From: Flavobacterium ovatum
GTDB taxonomy: Bacteria > Bacteroidota > Bacteroidia > Flavobacteriales > Flavobacteriaceae
Reading direction: 5' to 3'
DNA: 64,000 nt
Assembly: GCF_040703125.1 (NCBI RefSeq)
Contig: NZ_CP160035.1
Span: 1,426,001-1,490,000 of the forward strand
In this document: positions 25,539-33,193 of the stretch, piece by piece
Layout of the letters: each line of letters opens with the position of its first letter
Numbering within the stretch: position 1 is the stretch's first letter
The notes under the pieces: model-generated
What the model was told of the DNA's origin: nothing
Databases searched by the model: none
What the model saw: only the letters and a program-made list of their open reading frames with translations
Made by a program: the position numbers and the translations under genes

Positions 25539-26888
25539 ATGTATACATTTTCAAGTAAATTAAAAACTTTCTCTTTTATCCTTATGGCCGTTGGTATATT
25601 GGGTATTGGTTATGGTTTTTTGAATGCACCTAAAGATATTCAGGAAGTTGAAACACTTCTTGCTGCAGAAAGTCATGATGGCCATGGTGCTGTACATCAT
25701 GAAGAAACTAAAGTGACTGATGAAGCCCATGCTGATGCACATCACGACAAGGCAGAAGTTGCTCACCATGATGCTGAACACACTGAACATTTAAATCACG
25801 TTTTGCACCAGTTGCAAAATAAACCTTGGGCTGCATTATATGTTGCTTGTATTTTCTTTTTGTTGATTTCAATGGGAGTTTTAGCTTTTTATGCTATTCA
25901 AATAGTAGCTCAAGCTGGTTGGTCTCCTGTTTTATTTAGAGTAATGCAAGGGATTACGGCTTATTTACCTTATGGTTCTGTCATTTTCTTTGTGTTTTTA
26001 ATTTTATGTGGATTACATTTTAATCATCTATTTATTTGGTTAGATCCAGAAGTAGTTGCTCACGATGAATTAATTGCTAACAAAGCAGGATATTTGAATT
26101 TTCCTTTTTGGATTGTTCGTGCTGCTATATTTTTAATTGGATGGAATTTATACAGATACTATACTGCTAAAAATTGTTTAGCTCAAGATGAATCTACTGA
26201 TAATTCTTTTTACAAAAAGAATTTTAAAATGACAGCTGGTTTTATGGTTTTCTTTATTGTTTCTGAGTCTATTATGTCTTGGGATTGGATTATGTCTGTT
26301 GATCCACACTGGTTTAGTACATTGTTTGGATGGTATGTTTTTGCTAGTTTCTTTGTAAGTGGTATTACTACAATTGCATTAGTGACTGTGTATTTAAAGT
26401 CTAAAGGTTTTTTAGAATATGTTAATACTAGTCATATTCATGATTTAGCTAAGTTTATGTTTGGTATTAGTATCTTCTGGACTTACTTATGGTTCTCTCA
26501 ATTCATGTTGATTTGGTACGCTGATATTCCTGAAGAGATTACTTATTTTATTACAAGAATTCAATTGTATAATCTTCCTTTCTTTGGAGCGGTTGTTATG
26601 AATTTTGTATTCCCTTTGTTAATTCTTCTAAATACCGATTTCAAAAGAATTTCATGGGTTATTGTAATGGCAGGTGTTGTTATTTTAGCGGGTCATTATA
26701 TTGATTTCTTTAATATGATTATGCCTGGAACAGTAGGTGATCGTTGGTTCATCGGTGTTTCTGAAATTTCATCCGTTCTTTTCTTCCTTGGATTGTTTAT
26801 ATTTGCTGTCTTTACAGCATTGACTAAAGCTCCTTTGTTGCCAAAAAGAAATCCATTTATAGAAGAAAGTAAACATTTTCATTATTAA
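25539..26888 (+). CDS. actF: Alternative complex III subunit ActF (NrfD-like) with His-rich insert
   Basis: ActF is the second NrfD-like membrane subunit of the complex. I start at the ATG at 25539; an in-frame TTG at 25512 directly after actE is less likely. The first membrane segment (about residues 8-28) is followed by a hydrophilic, His-rich stretch (about 40-90) with 13 histidines, then the remaining helices of the NrfD fold. Such a His-rich loop is odd in a respiratory subunit and could bind metal, but that is inference. The gene lies 20 bases before coxB. Confidence 0.93.
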   Translation: MYTFSSKLKTFSFILMAVGILGIGYGFLNAPKDIQEVETLLAAESHDGHGAVHHEETKVTDEAHADAHHDKAEVAHHDAEHTEHLNHVLHQLQNKPWAALYVACIFFLLISMGVLAFYAIQIVAQAGWSPVLFRVMQGITAYLPYGSVIFFVFLILCGLHFNHLFIWLDPEVVAHDELIANKAGYLNFPFWIVRAAIFLIGWNLYRYYTAKNCLAQDESTDNSFYKKNFKMTAGFMVFFIVSESIMSWDWIMSVDPHWFSTLFGWYVFASFFVSGITTIALVTVYLKSKGFLEYVNTSHIHDLAKFMFGISIFWTYLWFSQFMLIWYADIPEEITYFITRIQLYNLPFFGAVVMNFVFPLLILLNTDFKRISWVIVMAGVVILAGHYIDFFNMIMPGTVGDRWFIGVSEISSVLFFLGLFIFAVFTALTKAPLLPKRNPFIEESKHFHY

Positions 26889-26907
26889 TATTTAAAGAGA
26901 TAAACAG

Positions 26908-28056
26908 ATGACAAGTTTGTTGGTAATTATAGTTTTAGTTTTATTAGCTGTTGCTTTGTGGCAATTGACTAAGATATTTGATCTTACTCAAGTAGGTTCA
27001 ATTTCGGACAATTCGCAGGTAGCTAATGATAATGATAATAATGTACAGGGTTATTTAATGTTTGGCTTTCTAGCTTTCCTTTATATATTAACTATTTATG
27101 GTTTATTTGCATGGGGTGGTTTAGTTCTTCATACACCAGCTTCTGAACACGGTGCTCTAGTTGATAGCTTGATGAATATTTCATGGGTTTTATTGTTTAT
27201 TGTTCAAGCAATTACTCAAGTTTTAATTCATTATTTTTCTTTCAAATACAGAGGAAAAAAAGGGCAAAAAGCATTATATTTTGCGGATAATAATAAATTA
27301 GAAGCTCTTTGGAGTATTATCCCAGCGGTAGTATTAGCGGGTTTAATTCTTTATGGATTGTACGCTTGGACTAATATTATGTTTATTGATGACGAAGAAG
27401 ATACTGTTGTAATTGAATTATATGCACAACAGTTTAAATGGTCTGCTCGTTATGCTGGAGAGGATAATGTTCTTGGTAAAGCAAACGTTAGATATATTGA
27501 AGGTATTAATACATTAGGTGTTGATATGTCTGATCCAAATGCTCAGGACGATATTGTTGTTTCTGAATTGCATATCCCAAAAGGAAGAAAAGTACATTTT
27601 AAAATGAGATCTCAAGATGTGTTACACTCTGCATATATGCCTCACTTTAGAGCGCAAATGAACTGTGTTCCTGGTATGGTTACTGAATTTGCTTTTGAGC
27701 CTATTTATACTACATCAGAATATAGAGAATTGCCTTATATGGTAGAAAAAGTGGCTCATATTAATGACCTGAGAGCTAAGAAGTCTATAGAGTTAGTTGC
27801 TAAAGGCGGTACTGTTTTAGATCCTTATACTTTTGATTATTTATTGCTTTGTAATAAAATTTGTGGAGCTTCTCATTATAACATGCAAATGAAAATAATA
27901 GTTGATACTCCTGAGGATTATAAAAAATGGATTAAAGAGCAAGCGCTATTAGCAGTTCAGGTAAAAGAAGCTAATGCTACTCCAACATCTGCAATAAGTA
28001 CTGATACAAGTTCAAAAGATTCAGTTGTTGTTGCTCCAGTAGTAGCAGTAAAATAA
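26908..28056 (+). CDS. coxB: Cytochrome c oxidase subunit II
   Basis: Subunit II accepts electrons at its binuclear CuA site. Two membrane helices are preceded by a further N-terminal one, and the periplasmic domain has the first CuA histidine in VLHSAYMPHFRAQM. The CuA loop LLCNKICGASHYNMQM lies near residue 315, with two Cys, His and Met. The usual E in C-S-E-x-C is Lys here. The last 30 residues are a low-complexity Ala/Thr/Ser tail. It follows actF directly, so complex III and the oxidase form one operon. Confidence 0.95.
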   Translation: MTSLLVIIVLVLLAVALWQLTKIFDLTQVGSISDNSQVANDNDNNVQGYLMFGFLAFLYILTIYGLFAWGGLVLHTPASEHGALVDSLMNISWVLLFIVQAITQVLIHYFSFKYRGKKGQKALYFADNNKLEALWSIIPAVVLAGLILYGLYAWTNIMFIDDEEDTVVIELYAQQFKWSARYAGEDNVLGKANVRYIEGINTLGVDMSDPNAQDDIVVSELHIPKGRKVHFKMRSQDVLHSAYMPHFRAQMNCVPGMVTEFAFEPIYTTSEYRELPYMVEKVAHINDLRAKKSIELVAKGGTVLDPYTFDYLLLCNKICGASHYNMQMKIIVDTPEDYKKWIKEQALLAVQVKEANATPTSAISTDTSSKDSVVVAPVVAVK

Positions 28057-28087
28057 TATTTATTAAGAAAATTTAAAGTAAACATAT

Positions 28088-29884
28088 ATGTCAGCAGAAG
28101 GTCACGATCACGGACACGATCACGAACACGAACATCATCATAAAGACACATTCATTACTAAGTATATTTTTAGTATTGATCATAAAATGATTGCCAAGCA
28201 ATATCTTATTACAGGTATTATTATGGGAGTTATTGGAATTACGATGTCTATGCTTTTTAGAATGCAATTAGCATGGCCTGAAGAATCTTTTAAAATTTTC
28301 AATATTTTATTAGGTGATAAATGGGCTCCAGAAGGAGTGATGAAGAATGACGTTTATTTGGCTTTAGTTACAATTCACGGAACTATAATGGTTTTCTTTG
28401 TGCTAACCGCCGGATTAAGTGGAACATTTAGTAACTTGTTGATACCGCTTCAAATTGGAGCGCGAGATATGGCCTCTGGATTCATGAATATGATTTCCTA
28501 TTGGATGTTTTTCTTGTCAGCTGTAATTATGTTAAGTTCCTTATTTATTGAGGCAGGACCAGCATCTGCAGGTTGGACTATCTATCCGCCGTTAAGTGCA
28601 TTGCCTCAGGCAATTCCAGGTTCTGGTATGGGGATGACTTTGTGGTTAATTTCTATGGCTATATTTATTGCTTCTTCTTTAATGGGGTCTTTAAATTATA
28701 TCGTTACAGTTATTAATCTTAGAACTAAGGGGATGACTATGACTAGGCTACCTCTTACAATTTGGACGTTTTTTGTTACGGCAATTATTGGTGTGGTTTC
28801 CTTTCCAGTATTATTATCAGCGGCATTATTGTTGATTTTTGACAGAAGTTTTGGTACTTCTTTCTTCTTGTCTGATATTTATATCGCTGGTGAGGTTTTA
28901 CATTATCAAGGTGGTTCTCCTGTATTGTTTGAGCACTTATTTTGGTTCTTAGGACACCCTGAGGTTTATATCGTAATTTTACCTGCAATGGGACTTGTTT
29001 CTGAAATTTTAGCAACTAATTCGCGTAAACCAATTTTTGGATATAGAGCGATGATTATGTCTGTTCTTGCAATTGCATTTTTATCTACAATTGTTTGGGG
29101 ACACCATATGTTTATCTCTGGGATGAATCCATTCTTAGGATCTGTGTTTACATTTACGACTCTATTGATTGCAATTCCATCTGCTGTAAAAGCTTTTAAC
29201 TGGATTACAACTTTATGGAAAGGTAACTTACAATTGAATCCAGCGATGTTGTTTTCTATAGGTATGATATCTACTTTTATTACTGGTGGTTTAACCGGTA
29301 TTATTCTAGGAGATAGTACATTGGATATTAATGTTCACGATACTTATTTTGTAATTGCTCACTTCCACTTAGTAATGGGGATTTCTGCTCTTTATGGTAT
29401 GTTTGCTGGAATCTATCACTGGTTTCCAAAGATGTTTGGAAGAATGTTAAATAAAAACTTAGGATACGTTCACTTTTGGGTAACTGCTATTTGCGCATAC
29501 GGAGTATTTTTCCCAATGCACTTTATTGGATTAGCGGGATTGCCAAGACGTTACTATACAAATACAAACTTTCCATTATTTGATGATTTACAAAATGTAA
29601 ATGTATTAATTACCGTTTTTGCGTTAGTTGGTGGAGTTTTTCAATTGGTTTTCTTGTATAACTTTTTTAGCAGTATTTTTTACGGTAAAAAAGCAGTACA
29701 AAATCCATGGAGATCTAATACTTTAGAATGGACTACACCAGTAGAACATATTCATGGTAACTGGCCAGGTGAAATTCCAGAAGTACACAGATGGCCTTAT
29801 GATTATTCTAATCCAGGTCATGATGAGGATTTCGTTCCTCAAACTGTACCGATGAAACCAGGTGAAGAAGTTTTACATCACTAG
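28088..29884 (+). CDS. coxA: Cytochrome c oxidase subunit I
   Basis: Subunit I holds heme a, heme a3 and CuB and pumps protons. The 598-residue protein has a 20-residue cytosolic N-terminus with eight histidines (M-S-A-E-G-H-D-H-G-H-D-H...). Twelve membrane helices follow. GHPEVYIVILPAMG contains CuB-His and the cross-linked Tyr, with the A-type Glu in PEVY. GHHMFISGMNP and FHLVMG are the other metal-ligand segments. It is the last gene of the act-cox operon and is followed by a strong terminator. Subunits III and IV are in the 47-49 kb block. Confidence 0.97.
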   Translation: MSAEGHDHGHDHEHEHHHKDTFITKYIFSIDHKMIAKQYLITGIIMGVIGITMSMLFRMQLAWPEESFKIFNILLGDKWAPEGVMKNDVYLALVTIHGTIMVFFVLTAGLSGTFSNLLIPLQIGARDMASGFMNMISYWMFFLSAVIMLSSLFIEAGPASAGWTIYPPLSALPQAIPGSGMGMTLWLISMAIFIASSLMGSLNYIVTVINLRTKGMTMTRLPLTIWTFFVTAIIGVVSFPVLLSAALLLIFDRSFGTSFFLSDIYIAGEVLHYQGGSPVLFEHLFWFLGHPEVYIVILPAMGLVSEILATNSRKPIFGYRAMIMSVLAIAFLSTIVWGHHMFISGMNPFLGSVFTFTTLLIAIPSAVKAFNWITTLWKGNLQLNPAMLFSIGMISTFITGGLTGIILGDSTLDINVHDTYFVIAHFHLVMGISALYGMFAGIYHWFPKMFGRMLNKNLGYVHFWVTAICAYGVFFPMHFIGLAGLPRRYYTNTNFPLFDDLQNVNVLITVFALVGGVFQLVFLYNFFSSIFYGKKAVQNPWRSNTLEWTTPVEHIHGNWPGEIPEVHRWPYDYSNPGHDEDFVPQTVPMKPGEEVLHH

Positions 29885-29901
29885 GAATTAAAAAATATTT
29901 T

Positions 29902-29934
29902 AAAAATGCCTTTCTATTACAGAAAGGCATTTTT
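29902..29934 (+). terminator. Terminator of the act-cox operon
   Basis: A 14-base perfect stem (AAAAATGCCTTTCT / AGAAAGGCATTTTT) with an ATTAC loop starts 17 bases after the coxA stop codon. Confidence 0.95.
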
Positions 29935-29954
29935 ATTTACTTGAAACTTTATTA

Positions 29955-29962
29955 TATCTTTG
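29955..29962 (+). promoter_or_regulatory. -7 box of ruvB, giving a probable leaderless mRNA
   Basis: TATCTTTG matches TAnnTTTG and its G lies only four bases before the ruvB ATG at 29967. Transcription would start at or next to the A of the start codon, so there is almost no leader. The region upstream is the terminator T-run. Confidence 0.6.
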
Positions 29963-29966
29963 TCTG

Positions 29967-30989
29967 ATGAATGAAAATTTAGACCCTACAACAAACGGTT
30001 TCGGTTCAGAAGAATTTGATCTCGAAAAAAAGTTAAGACCATTATCTTTTGATGATTTTGCAGGTCAAGATCAAGTACTAGAGAATTTGAAAGTTTTTGT
30101 AGCTGCTGCTAATCAACGTAACGAAGCATTAGATCATACTCTTTTTCACGGTCCTCCCGGTTTAGGTAAAACGACTTTGGCTAATATTCTTGCTAATGAA
30201 TTGGAAGTTGGTATTAAGATCACCTCTGGTCCAGTTTTGGACAAACCGGGTGATTTAGCAGGTTTGTTAACTAACCTAGACGAACGTGATGTTTTGTTTA
30301 TTGATGAAATTCATCGTTTGAGTCCTATTGTTGAAGAGTATTTGTATTCAGCAATGGAGGATTTCAAGATTGATATCATGATTGAGTCTGGTCCAAATGC
30401 TAGGTCAGTTCAGATTAATTTGAATCCGTTTACATTAATTGGAGCAACGACTCGTTCTGGTTTGTTAACTGCACCTATGCGTGCTCGTTTCGGAATATCT
30501 TCTCGTCTACAATATTATACTACAGAACTTTTGACTTCAATTGTAGAACGTTCCGCTTCTATTTTAAAGATGCCTATTTCATATGAAGCAGCCATAGAAA
30601 TTGCTGGACGTAGTCGTGGTACACCTCGTATTGCTAACGCTTTGTTGCGTAGAGTACGTGATTTTGCGCAAATCAAGGGTAATGGAACTATTGATATTGA
30701 GATTGCTCGCTATAGTTTAAAAGCACTTAATGTTGATGCACATGGACTGGATGAAATGGACAATAAGATTTTGACTACTATAATTGATAAATTCAAAGGG
30801 GGACCTGTGGGATTGTCAACTTTGGCAACTGCGGTTTCTGAGAGTAGTGAAACCATTGAAGAGGTATACGAACCTTTTCTTATTCAAGAAGGCTTTATTA
30901 TGCGCACGCCACGCGGTAGAGAGGTGACTGACAAAGCTTACAAACATCTTGGGAGAATCAAAACCAATATTCAAGGCGGTCTTTTTTAA
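29967..30989 (+). CDS. ruvB: Holliday junction branch migration ATPase RuvB
   Basis: RuvB is the AAA+ motor that drives branch migration with RuvA. The 340-residue protein has Walker [11 protein letters not shown] (about 63-72), Walker B DEIH, and the arginine-finger region [17 protein letters not shown]. It ends in a winged-helix domain ([13 protein letters not shown]). ruvA is 5 kb further on. The start is fixed by homology ([11 protein letters not shown]) and lies four bases after a promoter box. It is followed by a copy of the hairpin repeat. Confidence 0.97.
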   Translation: MNENLDPTTNGFGSEEFDLEKKLRPLSFDDFAGQDQVLENLKVFVAAANQRNEALDHTLFHGPPGLGKTTLANILANELEVGIKITSGPVLDKPGDLAGLLTNLDERDVLFIDEIHRLSPIVEEYLYSAMEDFKIDIMIESGPNARSVQINLNPFTLIGATTRSGLLTAPMRARFGISSRLQYYTTELLTSIVERSASILKMPISYEAAIEIAGRSRGTPRIANALLRRVRDFAQIKGNGTIDIEIARYSLKALNVDAHGLDEMDNKILTTIIDKFKGGPVGLSTLATAVSESSETIEEVYEPFLIQEGFIMRTPRGREVTDKAYKHLGRIKTNIQGGLF

Positions 30990-30993
30990 ATTT

Positions 30994-31071
30994 AGGAGCT
31001 ATTTCCTGCTGTCCGCTCTATCTTTTTATGGCTGAAAAAGCCATAAAAAGGATGCCGCTCCCATCAGGGCT
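30994..31071. repeat. Dispersed flavobacterial hairpin repeat, copy B
   Basis: Directly after ruvB there is a GCTATTTCCTGCTGTCCGCT-like block, then the hairpin ATCTTTTTATGGCT - GAAA - AAGCCATAAAAAGGAT (31020-31053), then GCCGCTCCCATCAGGGC. It has the same outer arms as copy A at 124-240 and a different but still paired inner stem (ATGGCT / AGCCAT). The promoter box of queG begins three bases after it. Confidence 0.75.
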
Positions 31072-31073
31072 AA

Positions 31074-31081
31074 TATGTTTG
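31074..31081 (+). promoter_or_regulatory. -7 box of queG, giving a probable leaderless mRNA
   Basis: TATGTTTG matches TAnnTTTG. Its G is four bases before the GTG at 31086, the same distance as at ruvB. This supports GTG 31086 as the start in a gene with no early ATG. Confidence 0.55.
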
Positions 31082-31085
31082 ACTT

Positions 31086-32039
31086 GTGTTGAAAAAGTAT
31101 GAACCCTTAAATAATCACGTTATTCCTAAATCAGAAAATACTCAATTCATAAAATCCGAAGCCAAACGCCTCGGTTTTTTGTCTTGTGGTATATCCAAAG
31201 CTGGTTTTTTAGATGAAGAGGCACCTAGATTGGAAAGTTGGTTAAACAAGAACCATAATGGTCAAATGTCTTATATGGAGAATCATTTTGACAAACGCTT
31301 AGATCCAACCAAACTAGTCGAAGGTAGTAAGTCGGTTATTTCTTTGTTATTAAATTATTATCCTGAAAAAACACAGCTTTCAGATTCGTATAAAATTTCT
31401 AAATATGCTTATGGAACAGATTATCATTATGTAATCAAAGATAAACTCAAAGAATTGTTATTCTCTATTCAGTCGACAATTGGAGAAGTTTATGGTCGTG
31501 CATTCGTAGATTCTGCCCCTGTTTTAGATAAAGCTTGGGCTGCAAAATCAGGTTTGGGTTGGATTGGTAAAAATAGTAATCTGATTACTCAAAAAGTTGG
31601 TTCTTTCTATTTTATAGCCGAATTAATTATAGATTTAGAGTTGGATTATGATCATGCGGTAACTGATCATTGCGGTTCTTGTACTGCTTGTTTGGATGCT
31701 TGTCCAACACAGGCAATTGTTGCTCCTTATGTAGTAGATGGAAGTAAATGTATTTCTTACTTCACCATTGAGCTGAAAGAAAATATTCCCGCAGAAGTCA
31801 AAGGACAGTTTGATGATTGGGCTTTTGGATGCGATGTCTGCCAAGATGTTTGTCCTTGGAATCGATTTTCTAAAGCACATAACGAGCCTTTATTTGATTC
31901 TAATCCTGAGATTTTGTCTATGTCCAAAAATGATTGGGAAGAGATAACCGAAGAAACATTTAGGGTTATTTTCAAAGATTCTCCGTTGAAACGAACGAAA
32001 TTTGATGGATTAAAACGAAATCTTAAATTTTTGGAATAA
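31086..32039 (+). CDS. queG: Epoxyqueuosine reductase QueG
   Basis: QueG reduces epoxyqueuosine to queuosine in the tRNA wobble position, using cobalamin and two [4Fe-4S] clusters. The cluster motifs are [14 protein letters not shown] and [15 protein letters not shown] (about residues 196-258). The 317-residue length is normal. No in-frame ATG precedes residue 60, so the start must be GTG 31086 or TTG 31089; the promoter box four bases before the GTG favours that one. The first 17 residues are not well conserved in the family as I know it. Confidence 0.92.
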   Translation: MLKKYEPLNNHVIPKSENTQFIKSEAKRLGFLSCGISKAGFLDEEAPRLESWLNKNHNGQMSYMENHFDKRLDPTKLVEGSKSVISLLLNYYPEKTQLSDSYKISKYAYGTDYHYVIKDKLKELLFSIQSTIGEVYGRAFVDSAPVLDKAWAAKSGLGWIGKNSNLITQKVGSFYFIAELIIDLELDYDHAVTDHCGSCTACLDACPTQAIVAPYVVDGSKCISYFTIELKENIPAEVKGQFDDWAFGCDVCQDVCPWNRFSKAHNEPLFDSNPEILSMSKNDWEEITEETFRVIFKDSPLKRTKFDGLKRNLKFLE

Positions 32040-32042
32040 AAT

Positions 32043-32377
32043 TTAGGGACGTTTGTTTTTATTGGTGGATTCTCTAATGACTAGATCATTTATTTTAGAG
32101 CTAATTGAATGTTATTTCTTTTCTGCATTTATTCTTCAAGTAATAAATTAAAGGATTTAACTCCTATTTTATAGATTGGTTGGTCAACACTACTCAATAT
32201 GGTTTGTAACACTTGTGAAATAAGCCAATTGCTAAATCCAATTAAGGCAATTTTTTTGGGTACAGCTATTTTGTTGTCATTTATATTATTCCCCCAAGGA
32301 AAGAAGTAGAATTGTTGTGTTTTGTCTTTATTTGAACTATAAAAATTTTGACGAAACCATCATGGTTCCTTAATGAT
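32043..32377 (-). pseudogene. Decayed C-terminal part of a LacI/PurR-family regulator
   Basis: On the minus strand, codons from about 32299 down to 32132 read V-P-K-K-I-A-L-I-G-F-S-N-W-L-I-S, then SSVDQPIYKIGVKSFNLLLE and a final E. This is the end of a LacI-family sugar-binding domain (compare P-x-D-I-A-L-I-G-F and T-V-x-Q-P-x-Y-E-M-G). A TAA follows at 32129-32131. Past it and past a frameshift, the family tail I-N-D-L-V-I-R-E-S continues to the stop at 32043-32045. The N-terminal and DNA-binding parts are absent; upstream the frame is open to a stop at 32378 but not recognisable. Both tail parts match, so decay is clear. Confidence 0.72.
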
Positions 32378-32551
32378 TAACGGTGTTAAAACCACAAAAT
32401 ATAGGTAGACTATTGGATAATATAGGTTTTTCTATGTTTTAGAGATAAATAGGTAAAAGTCTAATATCGATGAGAATATTTGATCTATTTCCCTCTTTTA
32501 GTTGGTGTTTTGGTTGATAATATCATTTTTATTTTAAATAATTTGAATTTT
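32378..32551. other. Rest of the queG to CBS gap
   Basis: This is very AT-rich sequence without a gene, terminator or repeat that I can recognise. It may be what is left of the front of the LacI-type gene, but no protein similarity remains visible. Confidence 0.4.
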
Positions 32552-32559
32552 TACTTTTG
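32552..32559 (+). promoter_or_regulatory. Predicted -7 box for the CBS gene
   Basis: TACTTTTG matches TAnnTTTG and lies 45 bases before the ATG at 32605. This argues against the in-frame TTG at 32557 as a start, since that codon lies inside the box. Confidence 0.5.
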
Positions 32560-32604
32560 CTTTGGTTTTATTTATTTAATTTTATACGTATAAAAATTTT
32601 AGAT

Positions 32605-33039
32605 ATGACTGTAAATCAAATATTAAGCGTTAAGGGTGGTCAAGTGTTTTCAATTATTTCTGCAATTTCAGTTTATGATGCCTTAAAAGTCATGGGAGAA
32701 AAAAATGTTGGGGCATTACTAGTGATAGAGGAAGGTGAAATAGTAGGTATTTTATCTGAAAGAGATTATGCTCGTAAAATTGTTTTAAAAGAGAAAACGT
32801 CCAAAGGTACTTTAGTCAAAGAGATTATGGGTACGGGTATAATTACTGTTAAACCTACGGATAGTATAGATTTCTGCATGGAATTGATGAGTGGTAAAAG
32901 AATTAGACATTTACCTGTAGTCGATGGGAATGCAGTTTTGGGTGTAATTTCAATTGGAGATGTAGTAAAGGGGATTATTGAAAGTCAAAAAGAGACTATC
33001 AATCATTTAGATTCTTATATCAACGGTACACAAATTTAG
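32605..33039 (+). CDS. Protein of two CBS domains
   Basis: The 144-residue cytosolic protein consists of two CBS domains in tandem (about 5-60 and 70-135), which sense adenine nucleotides or other ligands. Each ends in the expected motif: VGILSERDYARK in the first and LGVISIGDVVKG in the second. No other domain is fused. I start at ATG 32605 because of the promoter box upstream. The stand-alone form is common in Bacteroidota and its partner is unknown. A terminator follows. Confidence 0.9.
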   Translation: MTVNQILSVKGGQVFSIISAISVYDALKVMGEKNVGALLVIEEGEIVGILSERDYARKIVLKEKTSKGTLVKEIMGTGIITVKPTDSIDFCMELMSGKRIRHLPVVDGNAVLGVISIGDVVKGIIESQKETINHLDSYINGTQI

Positions 33040-33059
33040 TTTTGCTTAAAATAGATATT

Positions 33060-33092
33060 AAAAAAGTCGCAAATTCTTGTGGCTTTTTTTTT
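33060..33092 (+). terminator. Terminator after the CBS gene
   Basis: The stem AAAAAGTCGCAA / TTGTGGCTTTTT, with two G-T pairs and an ATTC loop, is followed by nine T. It lies about 20 bases after the CBS stop codon. Confidence 0.85.
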
Positions 33093-33161
33093 GTTATTTA
33101 ATGCTAAATTGTTTTTTAAGAAAAGATTAAGATAAAAGCTTCCATTTTAAACCAAGACTTA

Positions 33162-33169
33162 TATCTTTG
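33162..33169 (+). promoter_or_regulatory. Predicted -7 box for maeB
   Basis: TATCTTTG matches TAnnTTTG, 24 bases before the maeB ATG. It probably drives maeB and perhaps ruvA and sprA. Confidence 0.5.
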
Positions 33170-33193
33170 TAAATTAGGATAAAAATCAAGTAT

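Noticed and set aside
32557..32604. TTG start for the CBS gene
   Set aside because: The TTG lies inside the -7 box at 32552-32559, and the extra 16 residues are hydrophobic and not part of the CBS fold.
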